A stretch of 48,222 bases of DNA from Melioribacteraceae bacterium (GTDB lineage: Bacteria > Bacteroidota > Ignavibacteria > Ignavibacteriales > Melioribacteraceae). Below are positions 1-7,290 of the stretch, piece by piece. The translations under genes and the position numbers were made by a program. The notes beneath the pieces were generated by a model. That model ran no database searches. It worked only from the letters and a program-made list of their open reading frames with translations, and was not told the DNA's origin. The stretch is taken from NCBI GenBank assembly GCA_028280855.1, contig JANQLA010000250.1, positions 1-48,222 of the forward strand. Direction: 5' to 3'. The first letter of the stretch is position 1, and every line of letters starts with the position of its first letter.

Positions 1-71
1 AAGCACAAAAAAATAATTTTGAAAATGAATGAAGAACAAAATGAGATATACAGGATTGTTAAGGATAATTA

Positions 72-350
72 TTAGGGTGCTGCATTGCGGAAAACAGGAA
101 AAATTGTTCTGTTACTGGTATTTGAAATTTTTAATTTACTACTCAACGGTTCGGCTTTAATAGCATCTTCCATTGGCTCAGTAGGTGATGCGCATGATAT
201 CAAAATGAAAATAGTCAAAACAAAAATACAGGTTACTGTATTTTCCTTTATGCTCCTCTTAATGCATAATCTCGAGAAGCTAGTACTGCTTAATATCAAA
301 ATGTAAAAATGGTTAAATAGCATAGAAATGAAACTGATAAAACATCTCAT
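72..350 (-). CDS. possible small lipoprotein or remnant
   Basis: A 92-residue frame whose ATG follows a good ribosome site (AAGGAG about 7 bases upstream). Its middle has a hydrophobic stretch ending ILISC followed by ASPTEP, which looks like a lipobox, but this lies about 50 residues into the protein, too far in for a normal signal peptide. Only about 40 residues follow before the stop. The tail (KISNTSNRTIF) resembles the start of a small lipoprotein domain that then breaks off. It may be a truncated or frameshifted lipoprotein gene; the other minus-strand frames to the window edge show no convincing continuation. Not recognised as a known family. Confidence 0.3.
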   Translation of the reverse strand: MRCFISFISMLFNHFYILILSSTSFSRLCIKRSIKENTVTCIFVLTIFILISCASPTEPMEDAIKAEPLSSKLKISNTSNRTIFPVFRNAAP

Positions 351-830
351 TATTTTCTCCTTATCTCATGGTTAACATTTCCGATAAAATTCGAGCCAAT
401 TTTAATGCCAAATTGAATTTTGACTTTATGACGAATAAAATAAGGTTTCCGAAAAAGAGGACACAAATATTTGTCAAAAAACTGATATCGTGTCAAAAAA
501 TTGAAACCATTTTGTTCTGTTGAATGCTTACAAAACAAGTGGTCTCAGGATTCCGAGCGAAGAGAGGATACCACAAGCAGTATGCTTATGGCAGGGCGTT
601 TGAACACTTTGTTATAAAAAGAAATGGAAAATCATAAATCTTTATAACCAGATACTAAAAGCGCGCTCGAGAGATCGAAATCATACCGAATTCTAACCAA
701 CATAGCCAAGGCTTTGGTTGACCTAGGTTTGCAAAATTTTGTTGTTTCACTTATAGGATCTGCCTAGGTAATTTAAAAGGACGGGCAGTTAAAAATAATT
801 TGACCTTAAGCAGCAACTTAATTCATGTCA
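351..830. other. intergenic stretch without a convincing gene
   Basis: About 480 bases with only short frames. A 62-residue minus frame (350-538) has no family resemblance and no ribosome site that would support it. An imperfect inverted repeat (AACCAA ... TTTGGTT, about 700-723) may be a degraded hairpin. No RNA gene or mobile-element end was recognised. Confidence 0.5.
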
Positions 831-1193
831 TTAAGCTCCTACAGTCTTATCTTTAAGATAGACAAAAATTGAAGGCAGTAGGCCAAGCGACACAATAACT
901 ATTAAAAATATAAAAAGGATATCATCTGTAATGAAGTATAAATAGACCATAAAAACTAGAATGAATGTTCTGGCAATAATTGTAGGAAGGTAGTATTTAT
1001 AATCTTCGTTTTTTACAATCGTAATTATCAGCAATCCTAAAACAATCATAAACATTCCAACCATTCTCGGCATAACATCGCCGTAATCACCGGTAGACAT
1101 AAATATCTTAATTGCAAATGAAGGGAAGAAACCGAAACCTATTCCGCCGATAGTTAAATAAGCAGCAAGATAAATTAAAGTTATCTTTTTCAA
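831..1193 (-). CDS. small four-helix membrane protein, unknown function
   Basis: A 120-residue protein that is nearly all membrane: hydrophobic segments at about residues 4-28, 43-62, 68-87 and 91-112, separated by short charged loops. The start is TTG, chosen because AGGGG lies six bases upstream and the first residues (MKKITLIYL) look like a normal membrane-protein N-terminus. Small membrane proteins of this size and layout are common in Bacteroidota, but no family-defining motif was recognised and no function is proposed. It is monocistronic as far as can be seen; the neighbouring RidA gene ends 227 bases upstream. Confidence 0.75.
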   Translation of the reverse strand: MKKITLIYLAAYLTIGGIGFGFFPSFAIKIFMSTGDYGDVMPRMVGMFMIVLGLLIITIVKNEDYKYYLPTIIARTFILVFMVYLYFITDDILFIFLIVIVSLGLLPSIFVYLKDKTVGA

Positions 1194-1420
1194 AAGTTTC
1201 CCCTTTTTGATTTGGCACGATCAATTTATCCTTACGTAACATTAATTTCAAGTGAAACTTTATGATAGCTTGCAGGCGAAGTCGCAGCATTCTTACTGGT
1301 TGCGAATCATTGCCCGAATGAACTATTTTACAAACCGCCCGAACCATGAGTTGCAGATTTTTGCTATTTCATTTTTGATAATACTTTGTGTATAGCTAAA
1401 GTTATATACGGTTTAAATAA

Positions 1421-1819
1421 TTATTCACCAACTCCTATCGCCTCAATTTCCACTACACAGTCGGGATGAAACAACGACTGTACTCCGATTAAAGAAGTCG
1501 CGGGCCTGCATTCTTTTCGTTCCAATCTTTCAATAAGAGCCGGACCGGCCTCGGAAAACGCCTGAACATCGGTGGTGTAATAAGTGAATCTTACAACATC
1601 TTTCATTTGTAAATCGGCTTGTTCAAGCAGTTGTTCCATATTATCGAGAACCAGGTTTATTTGTTTTTCCATATTGCCGGGATGCTGCAAGTTACCGTCG
1701 GTATCCACGGAAACAATACCCGCTGTATAGAGTGTGCGCTTTGCGTCAGTTACTTCATTCGATTGAACAAAGCCGTATTTATCCTGCCACGTCCATGGAT
1801 TTATTATTCTCCTCTTCAT
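1421..1819 (-). CDS. RidA/YjgF/UK114 family protein
   Basis: A 132-residue protein of typical RidA length. RidA proteins are trimeric cytosolic enzymes; the classic member hydrolyses reactive enamine/imine intermediates from PLP enzymes, while other subgroups have different substrates. Supporting sequence: the early strand with TLYTAGIVSVD, the helix around NMEQLLEQADLQMKDVVRFTYYTTD, and RPATSLIGVQSLFHPDCVVEIEAIG near the C-terminus, where the conserved arginine before ATS binds the substrate carboxylate. A strong ribosome site (GGAGG) precedes the ATG. It lies 34 bases downstream of a MarR regulator on the same strand, so the two are probably one transcript under MarR control. The exact subgroup is not determined. 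Confidence 0.9.
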   Translation of the reverse strand: MKRRIINPWTWQDKYGFVQSNEVTDAKRTLYTAGIVSVDTDGNLQHPGNMEKQINLVLDNMEQLLEQADLQMKDVVRFTYYTTDVQAFSEAGPALIERLERKECRPATSLIGVQSLFHPDCVVEIEAIGVGE

Positions 1820-1853
1820 TTGATTATTCCTCCTTTAATTCGGTTTCAATTTG

Positions 1854-2306
1854 TTATAACTGGTTTTTATGAGCGTGTTTTTGAAATGTTTTTTGAAGCA
1901 GGGTTAAGTTATCCAGCGTTGCGAGGAGAGTCGGTTTATTTATTTCCGCGAGCCATTTATCATTCCAGTTGGTAAACATCTCCATACATTGCTTAAGTAT
2001 TTTTTTCCCTTTCGGGGTAGGGGAAAGCAATACCGACCGGTTATCCTCGCTTGAAGTCTTAATAGAAATTAATTCCAGGCTATGTAGTTTTTTTACAACC
2101 TTAGAGACATGCCCCTTTTCCAATTCAAGCCGGTTTACAATGTCTTTCTGTTTTACCTTCCCGACTTTTGCTATTTCGAAAAAGATTGAGAATTGCTGTT
2201 GGTTGAGTCCGTAAGGTTGAAGCATTTTGTTTCCGTGGCTTTGAAGTAGCCCCCCGATGTTTAACAGCTTGCCGATAATAATCGATGCCGTTTGCGTTTT
2301 ATCCAT
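1854..2306 (-). CDS. MarR-family transcriptional regulator
   Basis: A 150-residue winged-helix regulator of normal MarR length. The DNA-binding core spans about residues 33-98: the LNQQQFSIFFEIAKVG helix, then QKDIVNRLELEKGHVSKVVKKL (recognition helix region), then the wing with SSEDNRSVLLSPTPKGKKIL, which matches the MarR wing pattern D-x-R-x-x-x-x-x-L-T/S. N- and C-terminal helices would form the dimer interface. It leads an operon with the RidA gene. Two palindromes sharing GTTNCCNNGGNAAC lie 26-72 bases upstream of its ATG and are its likely operators, so autorepression relieved by a small ligand is expected. The ligand is unknown. Confidence 0.9.
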   Translation of the reverse strand: MDKTQTASIIIGKLLNIGGLLQSHGNKMLQPYGLNQQQFSIFFEIAKVGKVKQKDIVNRLELEKGHVSKVVKKLHSLELISIKTSSEDNRSVLLSPTPKGKKILKQCMEMFTNWNDKWLAEINKPTLLATLDNLTLLQKTFQKHAHKNQL

Positions 2307-2331
2307 GATTTTACCCTGTTAGAATAAGATA

Positions 2332-2378
2332 GTTTCCATGGAAACAAAAATAACAAATAATAGTTGCCGAGGCAACTA
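2332..2378. promoter_or_regulatory. paired palindromic operators upstream of marR-ridA
   Basis: Two inverted repeats: GTTTCCATGGAAAC (2332-2345) and TAGTTGCCGAGGCAACTA (2361-2378). Both fit the shared pattern GTT-N-CC-NN-GG-N-AAC. Their centres are 31 bases apart, about three helical turns, so two dimers would sit on the same DNA face. They begin 26 bases upstream of the MarR start codon. That placement suggests MarR autoregulation, which is an inference. Confidence 0.7.
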
Positions 2379-2532
2379 AATTTTTAGTTGAGACGAAAAA
2401 AGCATCCGTCAATAAATTTTGGGCAGGTGTTTATTGTTCTTGCCTGAGAGTAAGGGGAATTTGAATTATTTATTCGGCTCAGTATTTTTCATGGGTTTAC
2501 TATACTCGCTTTTGATAAGTATGTTAGGCTCA

Positions 2533-2928
2533 TCACCAAATAGTGTTGATGAGTTTTGATTTCCTCAAATTTTTGTCTGCTGTTACAAGGGGCATTTTCA
2601 TTGTTAAAGCAGTAGCACAGATTATTCGATCTGCCGGATCTTGACTTATTTCAGTAGACAGGAGAGTTGATAGTTCAGCAATCTCAGGGGTTATGCCTTT
2701 TAGTATATAATTGTTCGAAGAGAGTACCAGGTTTATAAACTCGATGTAGGATATATTAATTTCAATTCGTTTTTTCCGGACAAGCATTACAATTTCCCAC
2801 AGCGAGATTTCACACATTATTATGCCGGATTTTAACTTCGCTGTTTGAATGGCTTCCTTTGCTTTTCTGCTTATCAGTGAAGGTTTTAAAGCGTCCCAGA
2901 TAATAATATGTGTGTCAACAGTGATCAT
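2533..2928 (-). CDS. PIN-domain toxin, VapC type
   Basis: A PIN-domain ribonuclease of about 131 residues, the toxin of a type II toxin-antitoxin pair. VapC proteins are Mg-dependent RNases that cut tRNA or rRNA when freed from their antitoxin. The acidic active-site residues are visible: the aspartate in MITVDTHIIIWD near the N-terminus, the glutamate in CEISLWEI, and the aspartates in DPADRIICATAL and VTADKNL. The ATG at 2928 is chosen because it overlaps the antitoxin stop as ATGA, the usual coupling in these operons; an upstream ATG would add six residues inside the antitoxin gene. The target RNA cannot be read from the sequence. Confidence 0.85.
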   Translation of the reverse strand: MITVDTHIIIWDALKPSLISRKAKEAIQTAKLKSGIIMCEISLWEIVMLVRKKRIEINISYIEFINLVLSSNNYILKGITPEIAELSTLLSTEISQDPADRIICATALTMKMPLVTADKNLRKSKLINTIW

Positions 2929-3158
2929 TTCGTTGCAGCTTCCCACTTGGTATCAATAGGTGAAATTAAGTCGCCTATTACAGCGGTCTTGCCAATTTCT
3001 TTCAATTTTTGTTTTGCATTGTCACTGCTATTTTCGGGAGGAATTATTTTTGCAACTACTTTTCCCCTGGAAGTAATTTTATAAGACTCACCTTTTCTTA
3101 TACTATTCAAAATCTTCATTAGGTTCGCTCTTAGTTCACTTACGCCAATTGATTCCAT
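2925..3158 (-). CDS. antitoxin, Phd/YefM-like
   Basis: A 77-residue antitoxin. The N-terminal half (MESIGVSELRANLMKILNSI, then a strand with YKITSRGKVVAKIIPP) is the Phd/YefM DNA-binding fold, which forms a dimer and binds the operon's own promoter. The C-terminal half is charged and probably becomes ordered on binding the PIN toxin. It is the first gene of the pair, overlaps the toxin start by four bases (ATGA), and has a 21-bp inverted repeat 19 bases upstream of its start codon, consistent with autorepression. Plasmid-free chromosomal pairs like this are common and give no clue to a specific stress role. Confidence 0.88.
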   Translation of the reverse strand: MESIGVSELRANLMKILNSIRKGESYKITSRGKVVAKIIPPENSSDNAKQKLKEIGKTAVIGDLISPIDTKWEAATK

Positions 3159-3177
3159 ATTTAGTACTCGCTTTTAA

Positions 3178-3198
3178 TTGTACAATTGCAATGTACAA
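3178..3198. promoter_or_regulatory. inverted repeat, likely toxin-antitoxin operator
   Basis: TTGTACA and TGTACAA form a perfect 7-bp inverted repeat separated by seven bases (ATTGCAA), located 19 bases upstream of the antitoxin start. The position fits an autoregulatory operator for the Phd/YefM-type antitoxin. Confidence 0.6.
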
Positions 3199-3366
3199 CT
3201 AAACCGGTAAACTTTCAATTGAACAATAGGTAATTAAAGTATAGGACGTCAAAAAAATCGGACGTGAGCTATGCCTTAATATGAGGTTTAATAAATCCTC
3301 TAAAGATCATACCTAAAGTAATGATAACCAAAATCTCATGATAGGTTTTGCCCTGCTTCGCTTGCG

Positions 3367-3885
3367 CTAGCCAAGAAAACTTGAATGGGTGATTTGATAG
3401 ACTAGACTATCATAACCACCTTCGTCGGGTCTTTCACCAATACATACGCCCCCGATTTTCTCTACTGCCCGTTGGGAACGCAGATTCTGGAGTCCGACCA
3501 GGAAAATAACATTGTCTACAAATCTAAAGGCATGCTTAAGCATGAGTTGTTTCATTTCTCCGTTATAGACGCCGCCCCAATACGACCGGGCTAAGAACGT
3601 CCAGCCAATTTCGATTTCACTTTCATTCTTATTATATCCATGAAATCTGGACGACCCAATAGAATTGCCGTTCTTAGAGTCGATCGCAATCAGCGCCCCG
3701 CCTGATTCCAACGAATCATGAAAGAAAGCCTCAAAGACCTTTTTTACATAGCGATTTTTAACCGGGTGTTGTTCCCAGATTAACGGATCGGAGGCTACGG
3801 AGAAAAGATCAGTGAAATCCGAAGCTTGAAGCGGTCTGAGTTCCAGGAGATTACCTTTCAATATTGGTTGTAAATCAAAACTCAT
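3367..3885 (-). CDS. GNAT N-acetyltransferase, RimJ/RimL-like
   Basis: A 172-residue acetyltransferase of the GNAT superfamily, closest in layout to RimJ/RimL-type enzymes. Seen: the N-terminal LELRPLQASDFTDLF helix, the beta-strand IEIGWTFLARSYWGGVYNGE (about residues 91-110), where an aromatic and glycine-rich turn replaces the usual acetyl-CoA loop, and a C-terminal NLRSQRAVEKIGG motif (about 134-146) that normally contacts CoA. The acceptor is unknown; family members acetylate protein N-termini, polyamines or antibiotics. No clear Shine-Dalgarno sequence, only an A-rich leader. It stands alone between the toxin-antitoxin pair and a small membrane protein. Confidence 0.85.
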   Translation of the reverse strand: MSFDLQPILKGNLLELRPLQASDFTDLFSVASDPLIWEQHPVKNRYVKKVFEAFFHDSLESGGALIAIDSKNGNSIGSSRFHGYNKNESEIEIGWTFLARSYWGGVYNGEMKQLMLKHAFRFVDNVIFLVGLQNLRSQRAVEKIGGVCIGERPDEGGYDSLVYQITHSSFLG

Positions 3886-3916
3886 TTTTAATTCTTTCTT
3901 TTCTGAGCATTCATTT

Positions 3917-4225
3917 TTACTTTTTAATACCGTTAAACGGAACTTTTTTATTACAAGTGTTGCAATATAAATTCTTTTTATTCATACCGATATTTACACC
4001 TTTGACATTTTCTATAAAAGATAATTTAATTGTGTCTTTGCACTTTGAACATTCCCACTTGTAGCTAATTGTACTCCAGTGAATCAAGAGAACTGTACCA
4101 ACGACTAAACCTAATAAAAATAACCCTGAATAAAGAAGTAAACCGGTTAGTGCAAAGTAAAGCGAAAAAATTACACTTAAAATCAAAAGTGAGATCGAAA
4201 AAGCAAAGTATGTCTTCTTTGGCAT
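3917..4225 (-). CDS. two-helix membrane protein with C-terminal zinc ribbon
   Basis: A roughly 102-residue protein with two membrane helices (from YFAFSISLLILSVIF and LYSGLFLLGLVVGTVLLI) followed by a cytosolic tail containing two CxxC pairs, WECSKC and LYCNTC, about 35 residues apart. This is a zinc-ribbon arrangement. The start at 4225 is chosen because GGAGGGAG lies just upstream of ATGCCAAAG; an upstream ATG would add ten residues that overlap this ribosome site. No named family was recognised. It has no obvious operon partner. Confidence 0.7.
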   Translation of the reverse strand: MPKKTYFAFSISLLILSVIFSLYFALTGLLLYSGLFLLGLVVGTVLLIHWSTISYKWECSKCKDTIKLSFIENVKGVNIGMNKKNLYCNTCNKKVPFNGIKK

Positions 4226-4485
4226 TGCTCCCTCCACAAGAAATAGTATTCTCAATTGTATAACCCATTCATAACCTGCATAATAATTGCAGATTTAGCT
4301 GCTGTTATAGAGCAAAATTGTATTTGAAAATTTACATTTACGCTGTAAATGGGAAGTTATTGTTTCAGTATTTTTGCACCAAATTAACAGGTGATAATGT
4401 CTTTTGATAAACTAACTTTGCATCCTGAAATTTTGCTTCTCTATAGTAGTTGGTGGGGAACATTCCTTTCTTACGGATAAATTAG

Positions 4486-5781
4486 TTAGTAAATTCTTTT
4501 AATCAAGGCTTTTGAATAGTAATGTTTCAAGATTTGCTCAAAATTTCTTCCTTTCTTCGCTTGTGCAACTACACCCGATTGACACATACCGACTCCATGT
4601 CCCCAGCCGGCGCCTGATATAATGAAGAACGAGTCCGTTTTATCCACAACAAAGCAAGAGCTGCGCAGAGGAGGATGAACCATTTGTCGAATCTTTAACT
4701 CGCCGGTAACTTCAATAGTGTTTTGCTCAAATACAAATTGGGCTTTATAGATTCGTCCGGAAACTCCGCGCTCTATTGCTTTTATATTTTGCAGTATTCC
4801 ATAATTGTTTCCATTGGAAAGCATTGCCGTAATTTCCATGCGGCTGAATTCTCGTTTCCAGCGGAAGTTCTTTTTGCTCCAGGGTGGCAGCTCATTAATA
4901 TCGGGATTACAATAAACCTGCGGACTGGATTCAATCCATTCACGCGCATCTTTTTCATTGCTCAAATCCAGGAACTCGTGTTTGAAGTTGTCACTGAATG
5001 CAGATTGATAAGTTGCGGGGCGTGGCCTGTCCGGCCAGACATTAGCGATAAGTTCCGAATGTCCGCCGCAGTTTGATGAGTAGTATGCATTGATGGATTT
5101 CGCGTTTTCGCTTAATATAATAGAACGGGTTTCTTCAACCGCTCTATCCGAAGTCTCTGTACGCTTGTGATTGCCGCTGAACACCTGGCATTCGACATCG
5201 GAGGTTAAGTCGTAATACGGACCGCTGTAAAGTCCCGATGTTAATGCAACTACAGCTTCCGAACGCGCTGCAACAGCCTGCGCTTTTAATGCTTCAAGAG
5301 GAGAATCTCCGCCCATTTCATACGGTACAACTCCTTTCAAATACTGTTCGAGCGGCAGGGCAACGACAACATCAAATTTTTTATCATCGTTTACGTAAAT
5401 GTTGATTGTGCCCTCGTAAATGCGATCTTCTTTTCCTTCCCACCACCAGCCGACTCCGAAAGGGACAGACTCAATGTGTAATCGACATTTGTCATTTGTC
5501 GGAGTAAAAGTCATTTGGTTGTAATGACTATTTAATGACGAATCGGATGAAGGAACAGAAATGTTTTGACCATCGGTTACCAGGGTGAGTCTTCCTCTAA
5601 CAGTTGTCTCATTTATTTCCCATTCTTCATCCAGTTGAATGTTTAGCGTATCTAGAGTATTAATAATCCTGACTCGGACATGAGGTTCAGATTCAAATAA
5701 CTTTGTGGACTCTGCACAATTGAATAATAAAAACAAGGCGAAGAGCAACCATAGTTTTGTTATATGTTTATAATTTCTCAC
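4486..5781 (-). CDS. SpoIID/LytB-domain lipoprotein
   Basis: A 431-residue lipoprotein with GTG start and lipobox LLFNC (Cys22). The SpoIID domain follows: LEQYLKGVVPYEMGG (about 144-158, with the likely catalytic Glu155), then PLEALKAQAVAARSEA, and the C-terminal GAGWGHGVGMCQSG signature near residues 391-404. In spore formers SpoIID is a lytic transglycosylase acting on peptidoglycan stripped of stem peptides; in non-sporulating Gram-negatives the LytB-like relatives are presumed cell-wall hydrolases in the periplasm. It starts 22 bases after the stop of the T9SS-exported protein upstream, so the two may be co-transcribed. Confidence 0.9.
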   Translation of the reverse strand: MRNYKHITKLWLLFALFLLFNCAESTKLFESEPHVRVRIINTLDTLNIQLDEEWEINETTVRGRLTLVTDGQNISVPSSDSSLNSHYNQMTFTPTNDKCRLHIESVPFGVGWWWEGKEDRIYEGTINIYVNDDKKFDVVVALPLEQYLKGVVPYEMGGDSPLEALKAQAVAARSEAVVALTSGLYSGPYYDLTSDVECQVFSGNHKRTETSDRAVEETRSIILSENAKSINAYYSSNCGGHSELIANVWPDRPRPATYQSAFSDNFKHEFLDLSNEKDAREWIESSPQVYCNPDINELPPWSKKNFRWKREFSRMEITAMLSNGNNYGILQNIKAIERGVSGRIYKAQFVFEQNTIEVTGELKIRQMVHPPLRSSCFVVDKTDSFFIISGAGWGHGVGMCQSGVVAQAKKGRNFEQILKHYYSKALIKRIY

Positions 5782-5803
5782 TAATGTCAGAATCGTCCAC
5801 TTT

Positions 5804-7012
5804 TTATTTTAACAATAACATTCGCTGCGATTTGACAAAACTACCTGCTGTTATACGGTAGATATATACGCCGCTTGCTAGTTGCCGATCAACTGAACTT
5901 GCATTAAATATAACCGAATGAATTCCGGCGTAGTAATATTTGTTTGTCAATGTTTCTACAAGCTGACTCAAAAGATTATAGATATGCACGCTTACATGAC
6001 CGGCTTCAGCTATGCTGAATTTTATAGTAGTGGAAGGATTAAATGGATTTGGATAGTTCTGGTAGAGTTTGTATTGATTGGGCGTGTTTAGCCCGGTTTT
6101 AATTGAAGTGAAGATGTCGCTTGCAGGGTAATATGGTTTGTTGATTACTCCTTCGCTGCTCAAAAGTCTGGACAATTGCTGATCGGCTAAAATGCTGCGA
6201 ACGGTCGTTGAATCATTGTTAAGTAGAACTATATTTGAAATCAAACGCACGCCGTGAGAGTAATCGGCGTATTCAGCGTTATGACCGTTATAGACCGGCT
6301 GAATAGCATTACCGTTAAGTCTATGCCATCCATAAATTACAACCCTTTCGTAATTCCTGTCGCTGCTGTAAATTTTATTTGAAATGATTATATCCTTCTT
6401 ATGCCCGGCAATAATACTGTCTGCAGATCTATTGTAAAATATATATGAGAAAAGTGTTTTTATGGAATCAGTATGCTGATAAAACACCGGAACGGTTGTC
6501 ATTTTATCGGAAGGCGGAATTGGCTGCGGACGCAGTTTAATACCGGACTCTGCATAAACGACGTCAACAATTTTTTTAGTAGGCAGTGAACAATCCAATT
6601 GGTTAGCAAGGTGCTGCGCCGTTGAAGGTGTCATTGGCACATACAGGTAATCATTATCGGAACCAATCGCCATATAATCACAGGTACTATAAAACGTCAG
6701 CTCATAATTTTCGGAACCAATCGTTTGACTTATTACAATTGGTCTTAACTTACGCGAGAAAGAAGGCACATTGCCGGCGAGGATTTCATTGACTATTGCA
6801 ATCTCCCTGTCTTTTAAACTCAAACCCGTTATCTGATCTGCAAATTCAGAACCTTCTATTGCATCTTCTACGCGGGCAGGAATATCCAGGTACTTTATTG
6901 ATCCCGTTGCGGTTGCGATGCCTTCAATATTATTCTTGATGAACCCGGGTTTTGTGTGAGCAAGCATAGTTGCTAGTTGAAACAATAGACTTATTATTAT
7001 AATTTTTTTCAT
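5804..7012 (-). CDS. secreted protein of unknown family with T9SS sorting domain
   Basis: A 402-residue exported protein with an N-terminal signal peptide (MKKIIIISLLFQLATMLAHT). The C-terminal ~85 residues form a type A T9SS sorting domain, starting at the NYPNPFNPSTTIKFSI signature and ending in MLLLK, so it should cross the outer membrane by type IX secretion. The central part (about 90-300) has a recognisable but unassigned pattern: STCDYMAIGSD near 110, KIVDVVYAESGIKLRPQPIPPS, AGHKKDIIISNK, VIYGWHRLNG and ADYSHGVRLI. I recall similar secreted proteins with these conserved His motifs in other bacteria, but know no activity for them. It shares a probable transcript with the SpoIID lipoprotein. 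Confidence 0.82.
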   Translation of the reverse strand: MKKIIIISLLFQLATMLAHTKPGFIKNNIEGIATATGSIKYLDIPARVEDAIEGSEFADQITGLSLKDREIAIVNEILAGNVPSFSRKLRPIVISQTIGSENYELTFYSTCDYMAIGSDNDYLYVPMTPSTAQHLANQLDCSLPTKKIVDVVYAESGIKLRPQPIPPSDKMTTVPVFYQHTDSIKTLFSYIFYNRSADSIIAGHKKDIIISNKIYSSDRNYERVVIYGWHRLNGNAIQPVYNGHNAEYADYSHGVRLISNIVLLNNDSTTVRSILADQQLSRLLSSEGVINKPYYPASDIFTSIKTGLNTPNQYKLYQNYPNPFNPSTTIKFSIAEAGHVSVHIYNLLSQLVETLTNKYYYAGIHSVIFNASSVDRQLASGVYIYRITAGSFVKSQRMLLLK

Positions 7013-7290
7013 AAACCAATCACTATGTTCTTATTTGTAAATTTCTTCTTTCGTCATTTTCTGTTCAACTTGAGTCTTTATGTAAGTTGTCATGTTAAAA
7101 CATTTTTTGTTCATTGCTAATGTTAAATTTTTTCAAAATTTTGTTCAGGAGAAGTTGTTAAATGATAGAGACGAAAAGTAAACATAGTTTTTCAGTTAAA
7201 TAGGATTTACTTGATGAATTTTACTATTTGATATGAAAAATATAATTAAAGACTGCCATAATTGGAAATGACAACCTTTAACCTGCCCGG

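Noticed and set aside
350..538. 62-residue minus-strand frame
   Set aside because: No family resemblance and no usable start; most likely non-coding.
1108..1347. 79-residue minus frame overlapping the membrane protein
   Set aside because: It overlaps the start of the supported membrane-protein gene in another frame and has no recognisable motif.
2533..3158. Phage or defence island
   Set aside because: A lone toxin-antitoxin pair is the only such gene; no integrase, restriction enzyme or other defence gene was found nearby.
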